Part shown: one piece after another, positions 53,058 through 61,645 of the stretch
Layout of the letters: every line of letters begins with the position of its first letter
How positions within the stretch are numbered: the stretch's first letter is position 1
Source: Gammaproteobacteria bacterium
GTDB lineage: Bacteria > Pseudomonadota > Gammaproteobacteria > Steroidobacterales > GCA-2729495
Assembly: GCA_014337915.1 (NCBI GenBank)
Contig: QUBU01000011.1
Span: 1-64,000 of the forward strand
DNA length: 64,000 bases
Direction: 5' to 3'
Position numbers and translations under genes: made by a program
The notes under the pieces: generated by a model
Database searches by the model: none
What the model saw: the letters and a program-made list of their open reading frames with translations, nothing else
What the model was told of the DNA's origin: nothing

Positions 53058-53868
53058 GGAAGGCTTCCTCGATCAGCGCCGCCGCGGTCCACCAGCGGTC
53101 CGGCGCATCGAGCAGCACCACGTCCACCCGCCTGCCCTGGCGTTCGGCGCGCGCCACCAGGCACCTGCCCGAGAGCCGCGTGTAGCCGGTCTTCACGCCG
53201 ATCACGCCGTCCGCACGGCCGAGGAGCATGTTCGTCGTCCGCAGCCCGATGCGCCGGCCGCCCAGCGTGGTGATCTCGCCGGCAATCACGCGCGCGCGCC
53301 ACTGGTAGGCCGGCATGGCCATGGCGAGGTCCGCCATGCGCAGCAGATCACGGGCCGTCGTGACGTGGCCGGGTCCCGGCAGCCCGCAGGGATTGGCATA
53401 GTGAGTTCCCTCCAGGCCCAGTTCCGCCGCACGGCTGTTGAGCCGGGCGACGAAGGCCTCGACGCTGCCTGCCGCGGCCTCGGCCAGCGCCAGGCAGGCG
53501 TCGTTGGCCGAGGCGACGATCATCGCCGTCAGGGCATCGCCGGCGCGCAGCTGCTCGCCGGCCTCCAGGCGCAGGCGCGTGCCCTGCAGGGACGCGGCCC
53601 GGGTGCTGACCGTGATAATGCGCTGCGGATCCCAGTCCTGCTCCAGCAGGACGATGGCGCTCAGGATCTTGGTCAGCGAGGCCGGCGGCCGCGGGCTGTC
53701 GGGGTTGCGAGCCCAGCGGATGTCGCCATCGATGGCGACGACGTAGGACGGCGCCGCGGCCGGGAACGGGTCCGGCAGCGGCGCGGCCTGCGGCGGCAGC
53801 GCCGCCGTCGCCATCGCCGTCGCCATCAAGGAGGCCAGCAACGCCAGCAGGGCAATGGCCGGCGGCAC
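53035..53868 (-). CDS. Serine-type D-Ala-D-Ala carboxypeptidase (DacA/PBP5-like)
   Basis: 277 residues, the peptidase S11 domain only. A signal peptide (PPAIALLALLASLMATAMATA) exports it. Catalytic motifs are SLTK (64-67), SAN (120-122) and KTG (226-228). It trims the terminal D-Ala from peptidoglycan pentapeptides. The C-terminal beta domain and amphipathic anchor of PBP5 are missing, so it may be soluble. The only suitable start is GTG at 53868, 15 bases after the DUF3617 stop, with a weak ribosome-binding site. It belongs to the leftward envelope operon. Confidence 0.85.
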   Translation of the reverse strand: MPPAIALLALLASLMATAMATAALPPQAAPLPDPFPAAAPSYVVAIDGDIRWARNPDSPRPPASLTKILSAIVLLEQDWDPQRIITVSTRAASLQGTRLRLEAGEQLRAGDALTAMIVASANDACLALAEAAAGSVEAFVARLNSRAAELGLEGTHYANPCGLPGPGHVTTARDLLRMADLAMAMPAYQWRARVIAGEITTLGGRRIGLRTTNMLLGRADGVIGVKTGYTRLSGRCLVARAERQGRRVDVVLLDAPDRWWTAAALIEEAFHVAAATP

Positions 53869-53882
53869 CGCGCTGGTGCCGT

Positions 53883-54890
53883 TCAGAATGGCAGCAGCTT
53901 GCGCAGTGCCTTCTTGCCTTCCTCGACGGCGTTGCCGGCGGGCGTCTGCTCCTGCGGTGCGGGCTGGCCCGAGGCATCCGGCTGGCCGCCCGTGGCACCG
54001 GCCCCGCCCTGCATCAGGTTGTGCCGGGCGTAGTCGCTGCAGAACTCGCGGTACTTCTGCTCCGGTTGCGAGGTGAAGCTGCGCCCGGCGCATTGCGCCT
54101 GCGCGATCGGCGCCGCCTCGTCGGGACAATGGCGCGCGAGGAAAGGCAGCGACGCGTCCTTGCCGACGCCAGCCTTGCAGAGCTGCTTGCGGGTCGCGGC
54201 GATGTCGACGCCGCAGGTCTTGCCCGCCGACTCCAGCTCCGGGTTGCTGGTGCCAGGCGCCTGGCCGCGCGCCGCCAGCAGGTCGTAGCCCTGCTCGGTG
54301 CCAACGCGCTTGCAGAACTCCGCCTTGGTCTTTGCATCGCAGGCGGTCGGGTAGCGGCCATCGAACATCATCACCTGCATGCTCCTGGCCGCCTCGCGGC
54401 ACTGCTGTGCCAGCGTCGCAGCGGTCTGTTTCTCGACAGCCGCGATCTGCTTCTTGATGGCGCCGGCATCGCACTGGGCGCCCAGGCGCTTGCCCGACAG
54501 CCGCGTGATCACGGTCTGGCCTTCCATGTTCATCGTCATCTTGCCCTGGTAGCTGTCGCGGCCCTGGTAGCTGAGCTCGCCGCTGCCGGTCATGGCGTCC
54601 TTGCCAGTGCAGCGCATCTTCCAGCTCATGCTGCTGCCGCTGCGCTGGACGTCATACATCTCGCAGGATTTGTCATCGGGCTGCGGCACCGCCGGCTGGT
54701 CGCCGGCCAGCGGCTGGCAGACCTGCTGGGTGTGCGGTGCCATGGACATGCCAGCCATTTCCATCGAGCTGGTGATCTCCCAGGTCTCGCCCGGTTCGGT
54801 CGCCGGGGCTGTGGTCTCCGCGGTCAGTCCCGGCCGCATGGCGAACAGGCCAGCGACGACAAGCATCAATGTAGCGCTACCGGAATTCAT
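53883..54890 (-). CDS. DUF3617-domain periplasmic protein
   Basis: 335 residues. A signal peptide (SATLMLVVAGLFAMRPGLTA) precedes a methionine-rich DUF3617 domain (PGETWEITSSMEMAGMSMAPHTQQVC, then GSSMSWKMRCTGKDAMTGSGELSYQGRDSYQGKM). A cysteine-rich repeat region follows (about 150-290, many C-x7-10-C pairs). The tail is Gly/Pro/Gln-rich, ending RKLLPF. ATG 54890 has GGGGAG about 6 bases upstream. Function unknown; the repeated cysteines may form disulphides or bind metal. Confidence 0.85.
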   Translation of the reverse strand: MNSGSATLMLVVAGLFAMRPGLTAETTAPATEPGETWEITSSMEMAGMSMAPHTQQVCQPLAGDQPAVPQPDDKSCEMYDVQRSGSSMSWKMRCTGKDAMTGSGELSYQGRDSYQGKMTMNMEGQTVITRLSGKRLGAQCDAGAIKKQIAAVEKQTAATLAQQCREAARSMQVMMFDGRYPTACDAKTKAEFCKRVGTEQGYDLLAARGQAPGTSNPELESAGKTCGVDIAATRKQLCKAGVGKDASLPFLARHCPDEAAPIAQAQCAGRSFTSQPEQKYREFCSDYARHNLMQGGAGATGGQPDASGQPAPQEQTPAGNAVEEGKKALRKLLPF

Positions 54891-54934
54891 GGCTTTTCTC
54901 CCCTGGCTGCGCTCGTGCAGGCGCAGCAACGGCA

Positions 54935-56236
54935 CTATAGCCGAGCGCTGCCAACCCGGTCAGCAGCCCGGTCCGGCTCCAGGCCCTGGCGCAGCCGCTC
55001 CGCGTCGAGTTCGCCGCAGCAGCGGGCCACCACCAGGGTGGCGACGCCATTGCCCACGAGGTTGGTCAGCGCCCGGGCCTCGGACATGAAGCGGTCGATG
55101 CCGAGGATCAGCGCCACCCCGGCCACCGGCAGCCCGCCGACAGCGGACAGGGTGGCGGCCAGCACGATGAAGCCGCTGCCGGTGACGCCGGCGGCTCCCT
55201 TGGACGTCACCAGCAGCACGGCGAGCAGCGTCAACTGCTGGCCGATGCCGAGCGGGGTATCCGTGGCCTGGGCGATGAACACCGCCGCCATCGTCAGGTA
55301 GATCGCGGTGCCATCGAGGTTGAAGGAGTAGCCGGTGGGGATCACCAGCCCGACCACGGACTTGCTGGCGCCCAGCGACTCCAGCCGCTGCATCATCCGC
55401 GGCAGCACCGCCTCCGAGGAGGAGGTACCCAGCACCACGAGCAGCTCCTCGCGGATCGTCCTGACGAAGCGCCAGATGCGGAAGCCGTTGCAGCGCGCGA
55501 CCACGCCCAGCACGCCGAACACGAAGATCAGGCAGGTCAGGTAGAAGGTGCCCATGAGGTGCGCCAGCGACCAGAGGCTGCCGGCGCCGTAGCGGCCGAT
55601 GGTAAAGGCCATGGCGCCGAAGGCGCCGAGGGGGGCCAGCCGCATGATGAGCCCGACGATGGCGAACAGGATCCCGGACAGGCGCTCGACGAAACGGAAC
55701 ACGGCGGAATCGCGTCCGCCCAGCTGGTGCAGGGCGAAGCCGAACAGCAGGGACACCAGCAGCACCTGCAGGATGTTGCCCGAGGTGAAGGCGCCGAGCA
55801 GCGTCGCCGGGATGATGTCGAGCAGGAAATCCACCGGCCCGCTCATGCGCTCCGGCCCGGCATAGGCGGCGATGGCCGCCGGGTCCAGCGTCGCCGGGTC
55901 GATGTGCAGACCGGCACCGGGCTTTATCAGGTTGACCACCAACAGCCCGACCACCAGCGCCAGCGTGCTCATGACCTCGAAATAGAGCAGCGCATAGAAC
56001 CCGGTGCGCCCCAGTTTCTTCATGTCCTCCATGCCGGCGATGCCGGTGACCACGGTACAGAAAATCACCGGAGCGATGATCATCTTGATGAGCTTGATGA
56101 AGGCGTCGCCGAGCGGCTTCATGGCCACCGCGCTGGCGGGTGCCAGTACCCCGAGCAGCACCCCCAGGACCACGGCGACGATGACCTGGAAGTACAGCGA
56201 GGCGTACAGCGGGCGACGGACAGTCGGTTCCATCAT
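54935..56236 (-). CDS. dctA: Dicarboxylate/amino acid:cation symporter (DctA/GltP family)
   Basis: 433 residues. Eight spans plus two re-entrant hairpins of the DAACS fold. Diagnostic motifs: [26 protein letters not shown], the serine-rich HP1 loop [36 protein letters not shown] and HP2 [20 protein letters not shown]. It takes up C4-dicarboxylates such as succinate, fumarate and malate with protons. The substrate is assigned from overall resemblance to DctA. It is the first gene of the leftward group ending at the TPR membrane protein. Confidence 0.9.
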   Translation of the reverse strand: MMEPTVRRPLYASLYFQVIVAVVLGVLLGVLAPASAVAMKPLGDAFIKLIKMIIAPVIFCTVVTGIAGMEDMKKLGRTGFYALLYFEVMSTLALVVGLLVVNLIKPGAGLHIDPATLDPAAIAAYAGPERMSGPVDFLLDIIPATLLGAFTSGNILQVLLVSLLFGFALHQLGGRDSAVFRFVERLSGILFAIVGLIMRLAPLGAFGAMAFTIGRYGAGSLWSLAHLMGTFYLTCLIFVFGVLGVVARCNGFRIWRFVRTIREELLVVLGTSSSEAVLPRMMQRLESLGASKSVVGLVIPTGYSFNLDGTAIYLTMAAVFIAQATDTPLGIGQQLTLLAVLLVTSKGAAGVTGSGFIVLAATLSAVGGLPVAGVALILGIDRFMSEARALTNLVGNGVATLVVARCCGELDAERLRQGLEPDRAADRVGSARL

Positions 56237-56301
56237 GCGGTCACCGAGTCTACCGGCTTTGCGCTTAAGATGAGGCCAGCAGCCTGCACAGGGGAAGTCC
56301 C

Positions 56302-56697
56302 ATGGCCCTGGTCCACGCCGTCATCGCGCTGGCACTCATCGAGTTCTTCGTCTTCGGCGCCCTGGTGGGTCGCGCCCGTGCCCTCTACAAGGTCGAGGCG
56401 CCGGCGGTCAGCGGCCATCCGCTGTTCGAGCGCTACTACCGGGTGCACTACAACACCATGGAACAGCTGCTGTGCTTCGTGCCCGGCATGCTGCTGTTCG
56501 CCACCTACCTGAGCGCAAGCTGGGCGGCGGCCCTCGGCCTGCTGTTCATCGTCGGCAGGATCGTCTACCTGCGTGGCTATGTCGCCGACCCGAAAAAACG
56601 TGGCGCCGGCTTCGGCCTCTCGGCGCTGCCGGTGATGATCCTGCTGCTGGGCGGGCTGGGCGGCGCGCTGGCATCGTGGCTGCGCCAGGGCGGCTAG
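56302..56697 (+). CDS. MAPEG-family membrane protein
   Basis: 131 residues with four hydrophobic spans. The conserved stretch [30 protein letters not shown] and the [19 protein letters not shown] loop identify the MAPEG (microsomal glutathione transferase-like) family. Members conjugate glutathione to hydrophobic electrophiles or reduce lipid peroxides. ggt in the same window is consistent with glutathione use. Divergent from dctA. Confidence 0.92.
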   Translation: MALVHAVIALALIEFFVFGALVGRARALYKVEAPAVSGHPLFERYYRVHYNTMEQLLCFVPGMLLFATYLSASWAAALGLLFIVGRIVYLRGYVADPKKRGAGFGLSALPVMILLLGGLGGALASWLRQGG

Positions 56698-56703
56698 TCC
56701 GGT

Positions 56704-57555
56704 TCAGTCCCCATCGACCACCGGGTTGCGCAGCAGCCCGAGGCCGCTGATCTCCACCTCCAGGACATCCCCCGCCTGCAGCCAGACGGGCGGCTGGCGC
56801 GCGAAGCCGACGCCGCTCGGCGTGCCGGTGGCGATGACATCGCCCGGTTCCAGCCGGGTGAACGTCGAGGCATAGGCCACCAGGTCCGCGACGCCGAAGC
56901 GCATGTCGCCGGTGGGCGCACCCTGCATGACCTGGCCGTTCAGGCGCGTCTCCAGCCGCAGGGCCGCCGGGTCGGGAATCTCGTCGGCGGTCACCAGGTA
57001 CGGGCCGAAGGCACCGCTGGCCGGGAAATTCTTGCCGGCGGTGAACTGCGAGGTCTGGCGCTGGAAATCCCGGACCGAGCCATCCATCAGGCAGGCATAG
57101 CCGGCGACATGGCCGAGGGCCTGTTCGCGCGTAACATGGCGGGCGCTACGGCCGATGACCAGCGCGAGCTCGCCCTCGAAGTCGTACTGCGTCGAGGCGC
57201 GGCTGCGCACCAGGGGCTGCCCGTGGCCCACCAGCGAGTCGGGAAAGCGCACGAAGATCACCGGCTGCGCGGGCGGCTCGCGTCCCATCTCGCGGATATG
57301 CGCCAGGTAATTCACGCCCACGCAGAGGATCTTGCCGGGGTTGGGGATCACGGGGTCGAAGACCACCTGGGCTGGATCCGGCAACCGCGGGTTGGCGAGC
57401 GCCGCTGCGGCCGCGTCCTTCAGCATGCCGGCCGCGATGGCGGATTTCAGGTCGGGATGGCGCGCCGCGAATGTCGCCGGCACCGGCCGCAGGCCATCGA
57501 CGGTGACCAGGCCATAACCGGGCACGCCGCGGATCCGGAAGCTCGCGAACTTCAC
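56704..57555 (-). CDS. Fumarylacetoacetate hydrolase-family protein
   Basis: 283 residues. The C-terminal FAH domain has KILCVGVNYLAHIREMG, the metal site DFEGELALVIGR with a later Asp, YACLMDGSVRDFQ and GDVIATGTPSGVGF. The N-terminal ~60 residues are the variable lid. Members hydrolyse C-C bonds of fumarylpyruvate, acylpyruvates or oxo-acids in aromatic breakdown. The start is GTG 57555, with GGGGAGG 7 bases before it; the nearby ATG is out of frame. Divergent from a succinate-semialdehyde dehydrogenase gene with 55 bases between starts. Confidence 0.92.
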   Translation of the reverse strand: MKFASFRIRGVPGYGLVTVDGLRPVPATFAARHPDLKSAIAAGMLKDAAAAALANPRLPDPAQVVFDPVIPNPGKILCVGVNYLAHIREMGREPPAQPVIFVRFPDSLVGHGQPLVRSRASTQYDFEGELALVIGRSARHVTREQALGHVAGYACLMDGSVRDFQRQTSQFTAGKNFPASGAFGPYLVTADEIPDPAALRLETRLNGQVMQGAPTGDMRFGVADLVAYASTFTRLEPGDVIATGTPSGVGFARQPPVWLQAGDVLEVEISGLGLLRNPVVDGD

Positions 57556-57610
57556 GCCATGACCTCCCCTCGGGGCCGCTGTGTTGCGATCGGCTAGTAT
57601 ATGCGGCTCG

Positions 57611-59080
57611 ATGCGTCTCTCCGACCCGAATCTCCTGCGCCAGCTCGGCCATATCGGCGGGCAATGGCTGGGCGCCGCTTCCGGTGCCAGCAGCCCGGTG
57701 CGCAATCCAGCGACGGGCGCGGCCATCGGCAGCGTGCCCCGCATGGACGCCAGCGACGCGCGGCGCGCCATCGAGGCAGCCCAGGCGGCGCTCCCGGCCT
57801 GGCGGGCGCTCACGGCCGGTGAGCGAGCGGCCTTCCTGCGACGCCTGCATGCCCTGATGCTCGAGCACCAGGAAGACCTCGCCATCCTGATGACCGCCGA
57901 GCAGGGCAAGCCGCTGGCCGAGTCGCGCGGCGAGATCGGCTATGCGGCCTCCTTCGTCGAGTGGTTCGCCGAGGAAGCCCGCCGCATCCAGGGCGAGATC
58001 ATCCCTGGCCCGCAGCACGACCGGCGCATCCTGGTGCTGAAGCAGCCGGTGGGCGTCGTGGCCGCCATCACGCCCTGGAATTTCCCCTCGGCGATGATCA
58101 CGCGCAAGATCGCGCCGGCACTGGCGGCCGGCTGCACCGTGGTGGCCAAACCGGCGCTCGAGACACCCTTCTCGGCACTGGCTCTGGCCGAACTCGCCTG
58201 CCGTGCCGGCCTGCCACCCGGCGTGCTCAACATCATCACCGGGCCCGGGCCGGAGATCGGCACCGAACTCACCGCCAATCCGCTGGTGCGCAAGCTGAGC
58301 TTCACCGGCTCCACCGCGGTCGGCAAGCTGCTGCTGGCGCAATGCGCCGGCACCGTGAAGAAGGTCTCGATGGAGCTCGGCGGCAACGCGCCCTTCATCG
58401 TCTTCGAGGACGCCGATCTCGACGCCGCGGTGGCCGGTGCCATGGCCAGCAAGTACCGCAACAGCGGCCAGACCTGCGTCTGCGCCAACCGGCTGCTGGT
58501 GCAGGACAGTGTCCATGACGAATTCGCGCGCCGGCTGGCCGCCGCCGTCGCCGGGTTGCGGGTCGGTGACGGCCTGCAGGGCGAGACCGACCAGGGCCCG
58601 CTGATCAGCATGCAGGCCGTGGCCAAGGTGGAGGCCCACATCGCCGATGCCCTGGCGCAGGGCGCGCGCATCCTCGTCGGTGGCCGGCGCCACGCGCTGG
58701 GCGGCAGCTTCTTCGAGCCGACCGTCCTCACCGGCGCCACCCCGGCAATGCGGCTGGCGCGCGAGGAAACCTTCGGCCCGGTGGCCCCGCTGTTCCGCTT
58801 CGGTACCGAGGCCGAAGCCATCCGCCTGGCCAACGACACCGAGTCCGGCCTGGCGGCCTATCTCTACACCCGTGACCTCGGCCGCAGCTTCCGCGTCGCC
58901 GAGGCCCTTGAATACGGCATCGTCGGCCTCAACACGGGGCTGATCTCCACCGCGGTGGCTCCGTTCGGCGGCGTCAAGGAGTCCGGCATCGGCCGCGAAG
59001 GCTCCCGCTACGGCATCGAGGAGTACCTGGAGATCAAGTACCTCGCCATTGCCGGCGTGGAGGCCGGCGCCAACGCATGA
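57611..59080 (+). CDS. gabD: NAD(P)-dependent succinate-semialdehyde dehydrogenase
   Basis: 489 residues. Aldehyde dehydrogenase with catalytic Cys289 (NSGQTCVCANR), Glu255 (MELGGNAPFIVFEDADLD), the nucleotide-binding ITPWNFPSAMITRKIAPALAAGC and FTGSTAVGK. GabD-type sequence features are strong, including GIGREGSRYGIEEYLEIKYL at the C-terminus. It oxidises succinate semialdehyde to succinate in GABA, tyramine or 4-hydroxybutyrate breakdown. The ATG at 57611 is in frame; another ATG at 57601 is not. The stop overlaps the next gene by ATGA. Confidence 0.93.
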   Translation: MRLSDPNLLRQLGHIGGQWLGAASGASSPVRNPATGAAIGSVPRMDASDARRAIEAAQAALPAWRALTAGERAAFLRRLHALMLEHQEDLAILMTAEQGKPLAESRGEIGYAASFVEWFAEEARRIQGEIIPGPQHDRRILVLKQPVGVVAAITPWNFPSAMITRKIAPALAAGCTVVAKPALETPFSALALAELACRAGLPPGVLNIITGPGPEIGTELTANPLVRKLSFTGSTAVGKLLLAQCAGTVKKVSMELGGNAPFIVFEDADLDAAVAGAMASKYRNSGQTCVCANRLLVQDSVHDEFARRLAAAVAGLRVGDGLQGETDQGPLISMQAVAKVEAHIADALAQGARILVGGRRHALGGSFFEPTVLTGATPAMRLAREETFGPVAPLFRFGTEAEAIRLANDTESGLAAYLYTRDLGRSFRVAEALEYGIVGLNTGLISTAVAPFGGVKESGIGREGSRYGIEEYLEIKYLAIAGVEAGANA

Positions 59081-60471
59081 AACCAGGCGGCAGTCGCCGT
59101 GCGCTCCTCACCGAGGGCCCCATCGGCAAGAACATCTTTTCGCTGATGATCCCCATGGCGCTGGGGATGATCGCCATCGTCACCAACAACGTCGCCGGCG
59201 CGTTCTTCATCGCCCGCGTCAGCACCGAGCAGCTGGCGGCGGTCAGCTTCACCTTCCCGGTGAGCTTCGTCGTCGGTGTCATCGCCATGGCGCTCGGCAC
59301 CGGCACCTCCTCGGTGGTGTCGCGGCTCTTCGGCTCCGGCAACCGCGACGACGTGCGCCGCATCACCGGCCACGCCATGCTGCTGGCGGTGGCCTGCGCC
59401 ATCGGCGTGCTGATCGTCGGCCTGCTGACCATCGACCCGCTGTTCCGCCTGCTCGGCGCCGACGAGACCACGCTGCCGATGATCCACCGCTACATGCGGA
59501 TCTACTACTGGGGCGGCGTCTTCATGGTTGCCCCGATGATCGCCAACTCGGTGCTGCGCGCGCTGGGCGATGCCCGGCGGCCGGCCATGATCATGACCAC
59601 CTCGGCGGTGCTCAACATCCTCATCGACCCGGTGCTGATCTTCGGCCTGTTCGGCTTTCCGCGGATGGAGATCGAGGGCGCGGCGCTGGGGGGCGTGATC
59701 GCCAATGCAGTCACCATGTGCGCCTCCATCTATTTCGTGATGTACGGCGAGAACCTGGTGAGCTTCCGCAATTTCCGGTCGGAGCTGATCGGTGACTCCT
59801 GGCGGCGCATCCTGCACGTCGGCCTGCCGTCGCTGACCAGCGGCCTGGTGGCGCCGGTCACCACGGCGTTCATCACCAGCCAGGTCGCCCGCTACGGCCA
59901 TGGCGCGGTGGCCGGCTTCGGCATGGCGGCGCGGGTCGAGGGATTGACGCTCATGGCGCTCATGGCGCTGTCGGCCGCGATGACGCCCTTCACCGGCCAG
60001 AACTTCGGCGCCGGCCGCCTCGACCGCGTCCGCAAGGGCGTGCGTTTCGCTTACCGCTTCTCGCTGATCTACGGCGCCTGCGTCGCAGTCGTGATGTTCC
60101 TGGCCGGCGACCTGCTGACCCGGCTGTTCGGGCTGGAACCCGAGGCCCGCAGCGCGGCGCTGATGCAGATGCATATCGTGCCGTTCAGCTACATGGCCTT
60201 CGGCATTTCCATGACCGTCAACGGTGCACTCAACGCGCTCGGCAAGCCTATGGCGGCCATGTTCGTGTCGCTGTCGCGGACCATTGCTGTCTATGCGCCG
60301 CTAGCCTGGCTGCTGTCGCAGCTGTTCGGCCTGGTCGGCATCTTCGTCGCAGCGGCGACCGCCAACGTCGTCGCCGGCGGCGTCGGCGCCGCCTGGTTCC
60401 GCATGGCTTTCAACCAGATGCTGGCGGACTTCAAGAGCAGGAGCGCCGCTGCCGGTCGCCAGCAGGCCTGA
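59077..60471 (+). CDS. MATE-family efflux transporter (NorM/MepA-like)
   Basis: 464 residues with 12 spans in two bundles. Typical features are GPIGKNIFSLMIPMALGMIAIVTNNVAGAFFIARVSTEQLAAVSFTFP, LGTGTSSVVSRLFG, RPAMIMTTSAVLNILIDPVLIFGLFGFPRM and GQNFGAGRLDRVRKG. It exports drugs or metabolites by sodium or proton antiport. The ATG overlaps the gabD stop, so it is coupled to that gene. That suggests, without proof, a metabolite exporter linked to its pathway. Confidence 0.92.
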   Translation: MKPGGSRRALLTEGPIGKNIFSLMIPMALGMIAIVTNNVAGAFFIARVSTEQLAAVSFTFPVSFVVGVIAMALGTGTSSVVSRLFGSGNRDDVRRITGHAMLLAVACAIGVLIVGLLTIDPLFRLLGADETTLPMIHRYMRIYYWGGVFMVAPMIANSVLRALGDARRPAMIMTTSAVLNILIDPVLIFGLFGFPRMEIEGAALGGVIANAVTMCASIYFVMYGENLVSFRNFRSELIGDSWRRILHVGLPSLTSGLVAPVTTAFITSQVARYGHGAVAGFGMAARVEGLTLMALMALSAAMTPFTGQNFGAGRLDRVRKGVRFAYRFSLIYGACVAVVMFLAGDLLTRLFGLEPEARSAALMQMHIVPFSYMAFGISMTVNGALNALGKPMAAMFVSLSRTIAVYAPLAWLLSQLFGLVGIFVAAATANVVAGGVGAAWFRMAFNQMLADFKSRSAAAGRQQA

Positions 60472-60550
60472 GCCGCCAGCGCCGGCGGGGCCGCAGAACC
60501 GCGAACGCGGCCACAGACATCCCGGGCCGGCCTGGCATAGGCTGGCTGCC

Positions 60551-61258
60551 ATGGAGAACCGCCGCAATTACTACCGCATCCTGCAGGTGCAGCCGGGTGC
60601 GCCGGTGGAGATCATCCGCGCCAGCTACCGCACGCTGATGCAGCGGCTGAAGGCCCATCCGGACCTCGGTGGCGACCATCGCCATGCGGCGCTGATCAAC
60701 GAGGCCTACGCCGTGCTCACCGATCCGGCGAAGCGCGCGGCCTACGATCGTGACTTCCAGCTGCGCGTACTCGACACCAGGACCGAGGGCGGCGCGGAGC
60801 CGACGGCTGGCGCCAACCGCCCACGGCCCGCCGAGCACTGCCTGTTTTGCGGCGCACCACAGCACTCGCGGCCGGCCCGGCAACGCGATGCGCGCTGCTG
60901 CCGCTGCGCCAGTCCGCTGCATCCGGCCACGGCTCGGCAACTCGCCAGCGATGGCCAGCGCGCATTGCCGCGCCTGCCGGGAAACCACGAGCTGCGGCTG
61001 TACACCCACTGGCCGGCGCCGGCCATCAGCGCGCAGTCCCGCGATGTCTCGCCCGACGGCATCAGCTTCGTGACCGGCCAGCGGCTGCAACCGCAGGCGG
61101 TCATCAAGCTGGACAGCGACTGGTGCCAGGCCGTGGTGCGCATCAGCAACATCCGCAGCGACAACGAGCGCAACGAGGGCAACTGGCTGACCGGGGCCGC
61201 TTTCCTCAGCGTCATCTTCCCCCGCTCCCGTGGCGCCTTCCTGTCGACGCAGGCCTGA
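60551..61258 (+). CDS. DnaJ-domain and PilZ-domain fusion protein
   Basis: 235 residues. The N-terminal J-domain (1-70) has the HPD motif at 36-38 (AHPDLGGDHR) and the closing AYAVLTDPAKRAAYDRDF. A possible zinc site follows (C97-x2-C100, C116-C117-x-C119). The C-terminal PilZ-like barrel carries D165-x-S-x-x-G170 (SRDVSPDGISF) and LTGAAF, while the upstream RxxxR half of the c-di-GMP site is unclear. The J-domain would recruit an Hsp70; PilZ would sense c-di-GMP. Cytosolic and stand-alone. Confidence 0.82.
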   Translation: MENRRNYYRILQVQPGAPVEIIRASYRTLMQRLKAHPDLGGDHRHAALINEAYAVLTDPAKRAAYDRDFQLRVLDTRTEGGAEPTAGANRPRPAEHCLFCGAPQHSRPARQRDARCCRCASPLHPATARQLASDGQRALPRLPGNHELRLYTHWPAPAISAQSRDVSPDGISFVTGQRLQPQAVIKLDSDWCQAVVRISNIRSDNERNEGNWLTGAAFLSVIFPRSRGAFLSTQA

Positions 61259-61283
61259 CCCGGCCGGCAGCGGATCCGGGCGC

Positions 61284-61310
61284 GTTACAACTTGGTACAA
61301 AGTGTTACGG
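61284..61310 (+). promoter_or_regulatory. Candidate activator sites (GTTACAA-type repeats) before a micropeptide gene
   Basis: GTTACAA (61284), GTACAAA (61295) and GTTACGG (61304) repeat at roughly one DNA turn, about 80-105 bases before the ATG of the 34-codon gene. Spacing near 10 bases is typical of response-regulator sites. The regulator is unknown and no convincing -35/-10 pair was placed. Confidence 0.35.
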
Positions 61311-61388
61311 CGCTGAAAGGAAGTCGCCGCGCTCAGCCCCTACATTGGCACCATCGAGTGATGGTACGGATGGCGAGGAGGACGACAC

Positions 61389-61493
61389 ATGGAAAGAACC
61401 TGCAGCCTGAATGCTTTCGAGCGGCTCGAAGGCCTGGCGACCGCGCTGGTCGCGGCAATGTTCCCGGTGCTGACGCTGGCCGTGCTGCTCTGA
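61389..61493 (+). CDS. 34-residue single-span membrane peptide
   Basis: The peptide opens MERTCSLNAFERLEG and ends in one hydrophobic helix (LATALVAAMFPVLTLAVLL). It is too short for routine gene calling, but the signals are good. A perfect AGGAGG lies 7 bases before the ATG, candidate regulator repeats lie upstream, and a strong Rho-independent terminator lies about 105 bases after the stop. No similarity to a named family is claimed. A small regulatory or stress membrane peptide is the likeliest class. The 5' leader could instead be a small RNA with this peptide as a by-product. Confidence 0.6.
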   Translation: MERTCSLNAFERLEGLATALVAAMFPVLTLAVLL

Positions 61494-61598
61494 CAGATCA
61501 TCGAGAAAAGACCGGACAGGCGCCGACCCCCCACCCCGGGTCGTCTTCCCCTCCCCCTCAGCGACCTGGGGCGGCGCCTGGACCGGGCGACGATGAAC

Positions 61599-61626
61599 GA
61601 GCCCCGCATTGCGGGGCTCTTTTTTT
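61599..61626 (+). terminator. Rho-independent terminator
   Basis: GAGCCCCGC-ATT-GCGGGGCTC is a perfect 9-bp stem followed by seven T. It ends rightward transcription from the micropeptide (and possibly DnaJ-PilZ) region, just before the 3' end of the leftward flavocytochrome gene. Confidence 0.95.
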
Positions 61627-61645
61627 ATCAGCCTATTCTGGGTGC

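Noticed and set aside
53869-54474. Upstream extension of the D,D-carboxypeptidase frame
   Set aside because: It is the wrong frame of the DUF3617 gene. The signal peptide begins at 53868.
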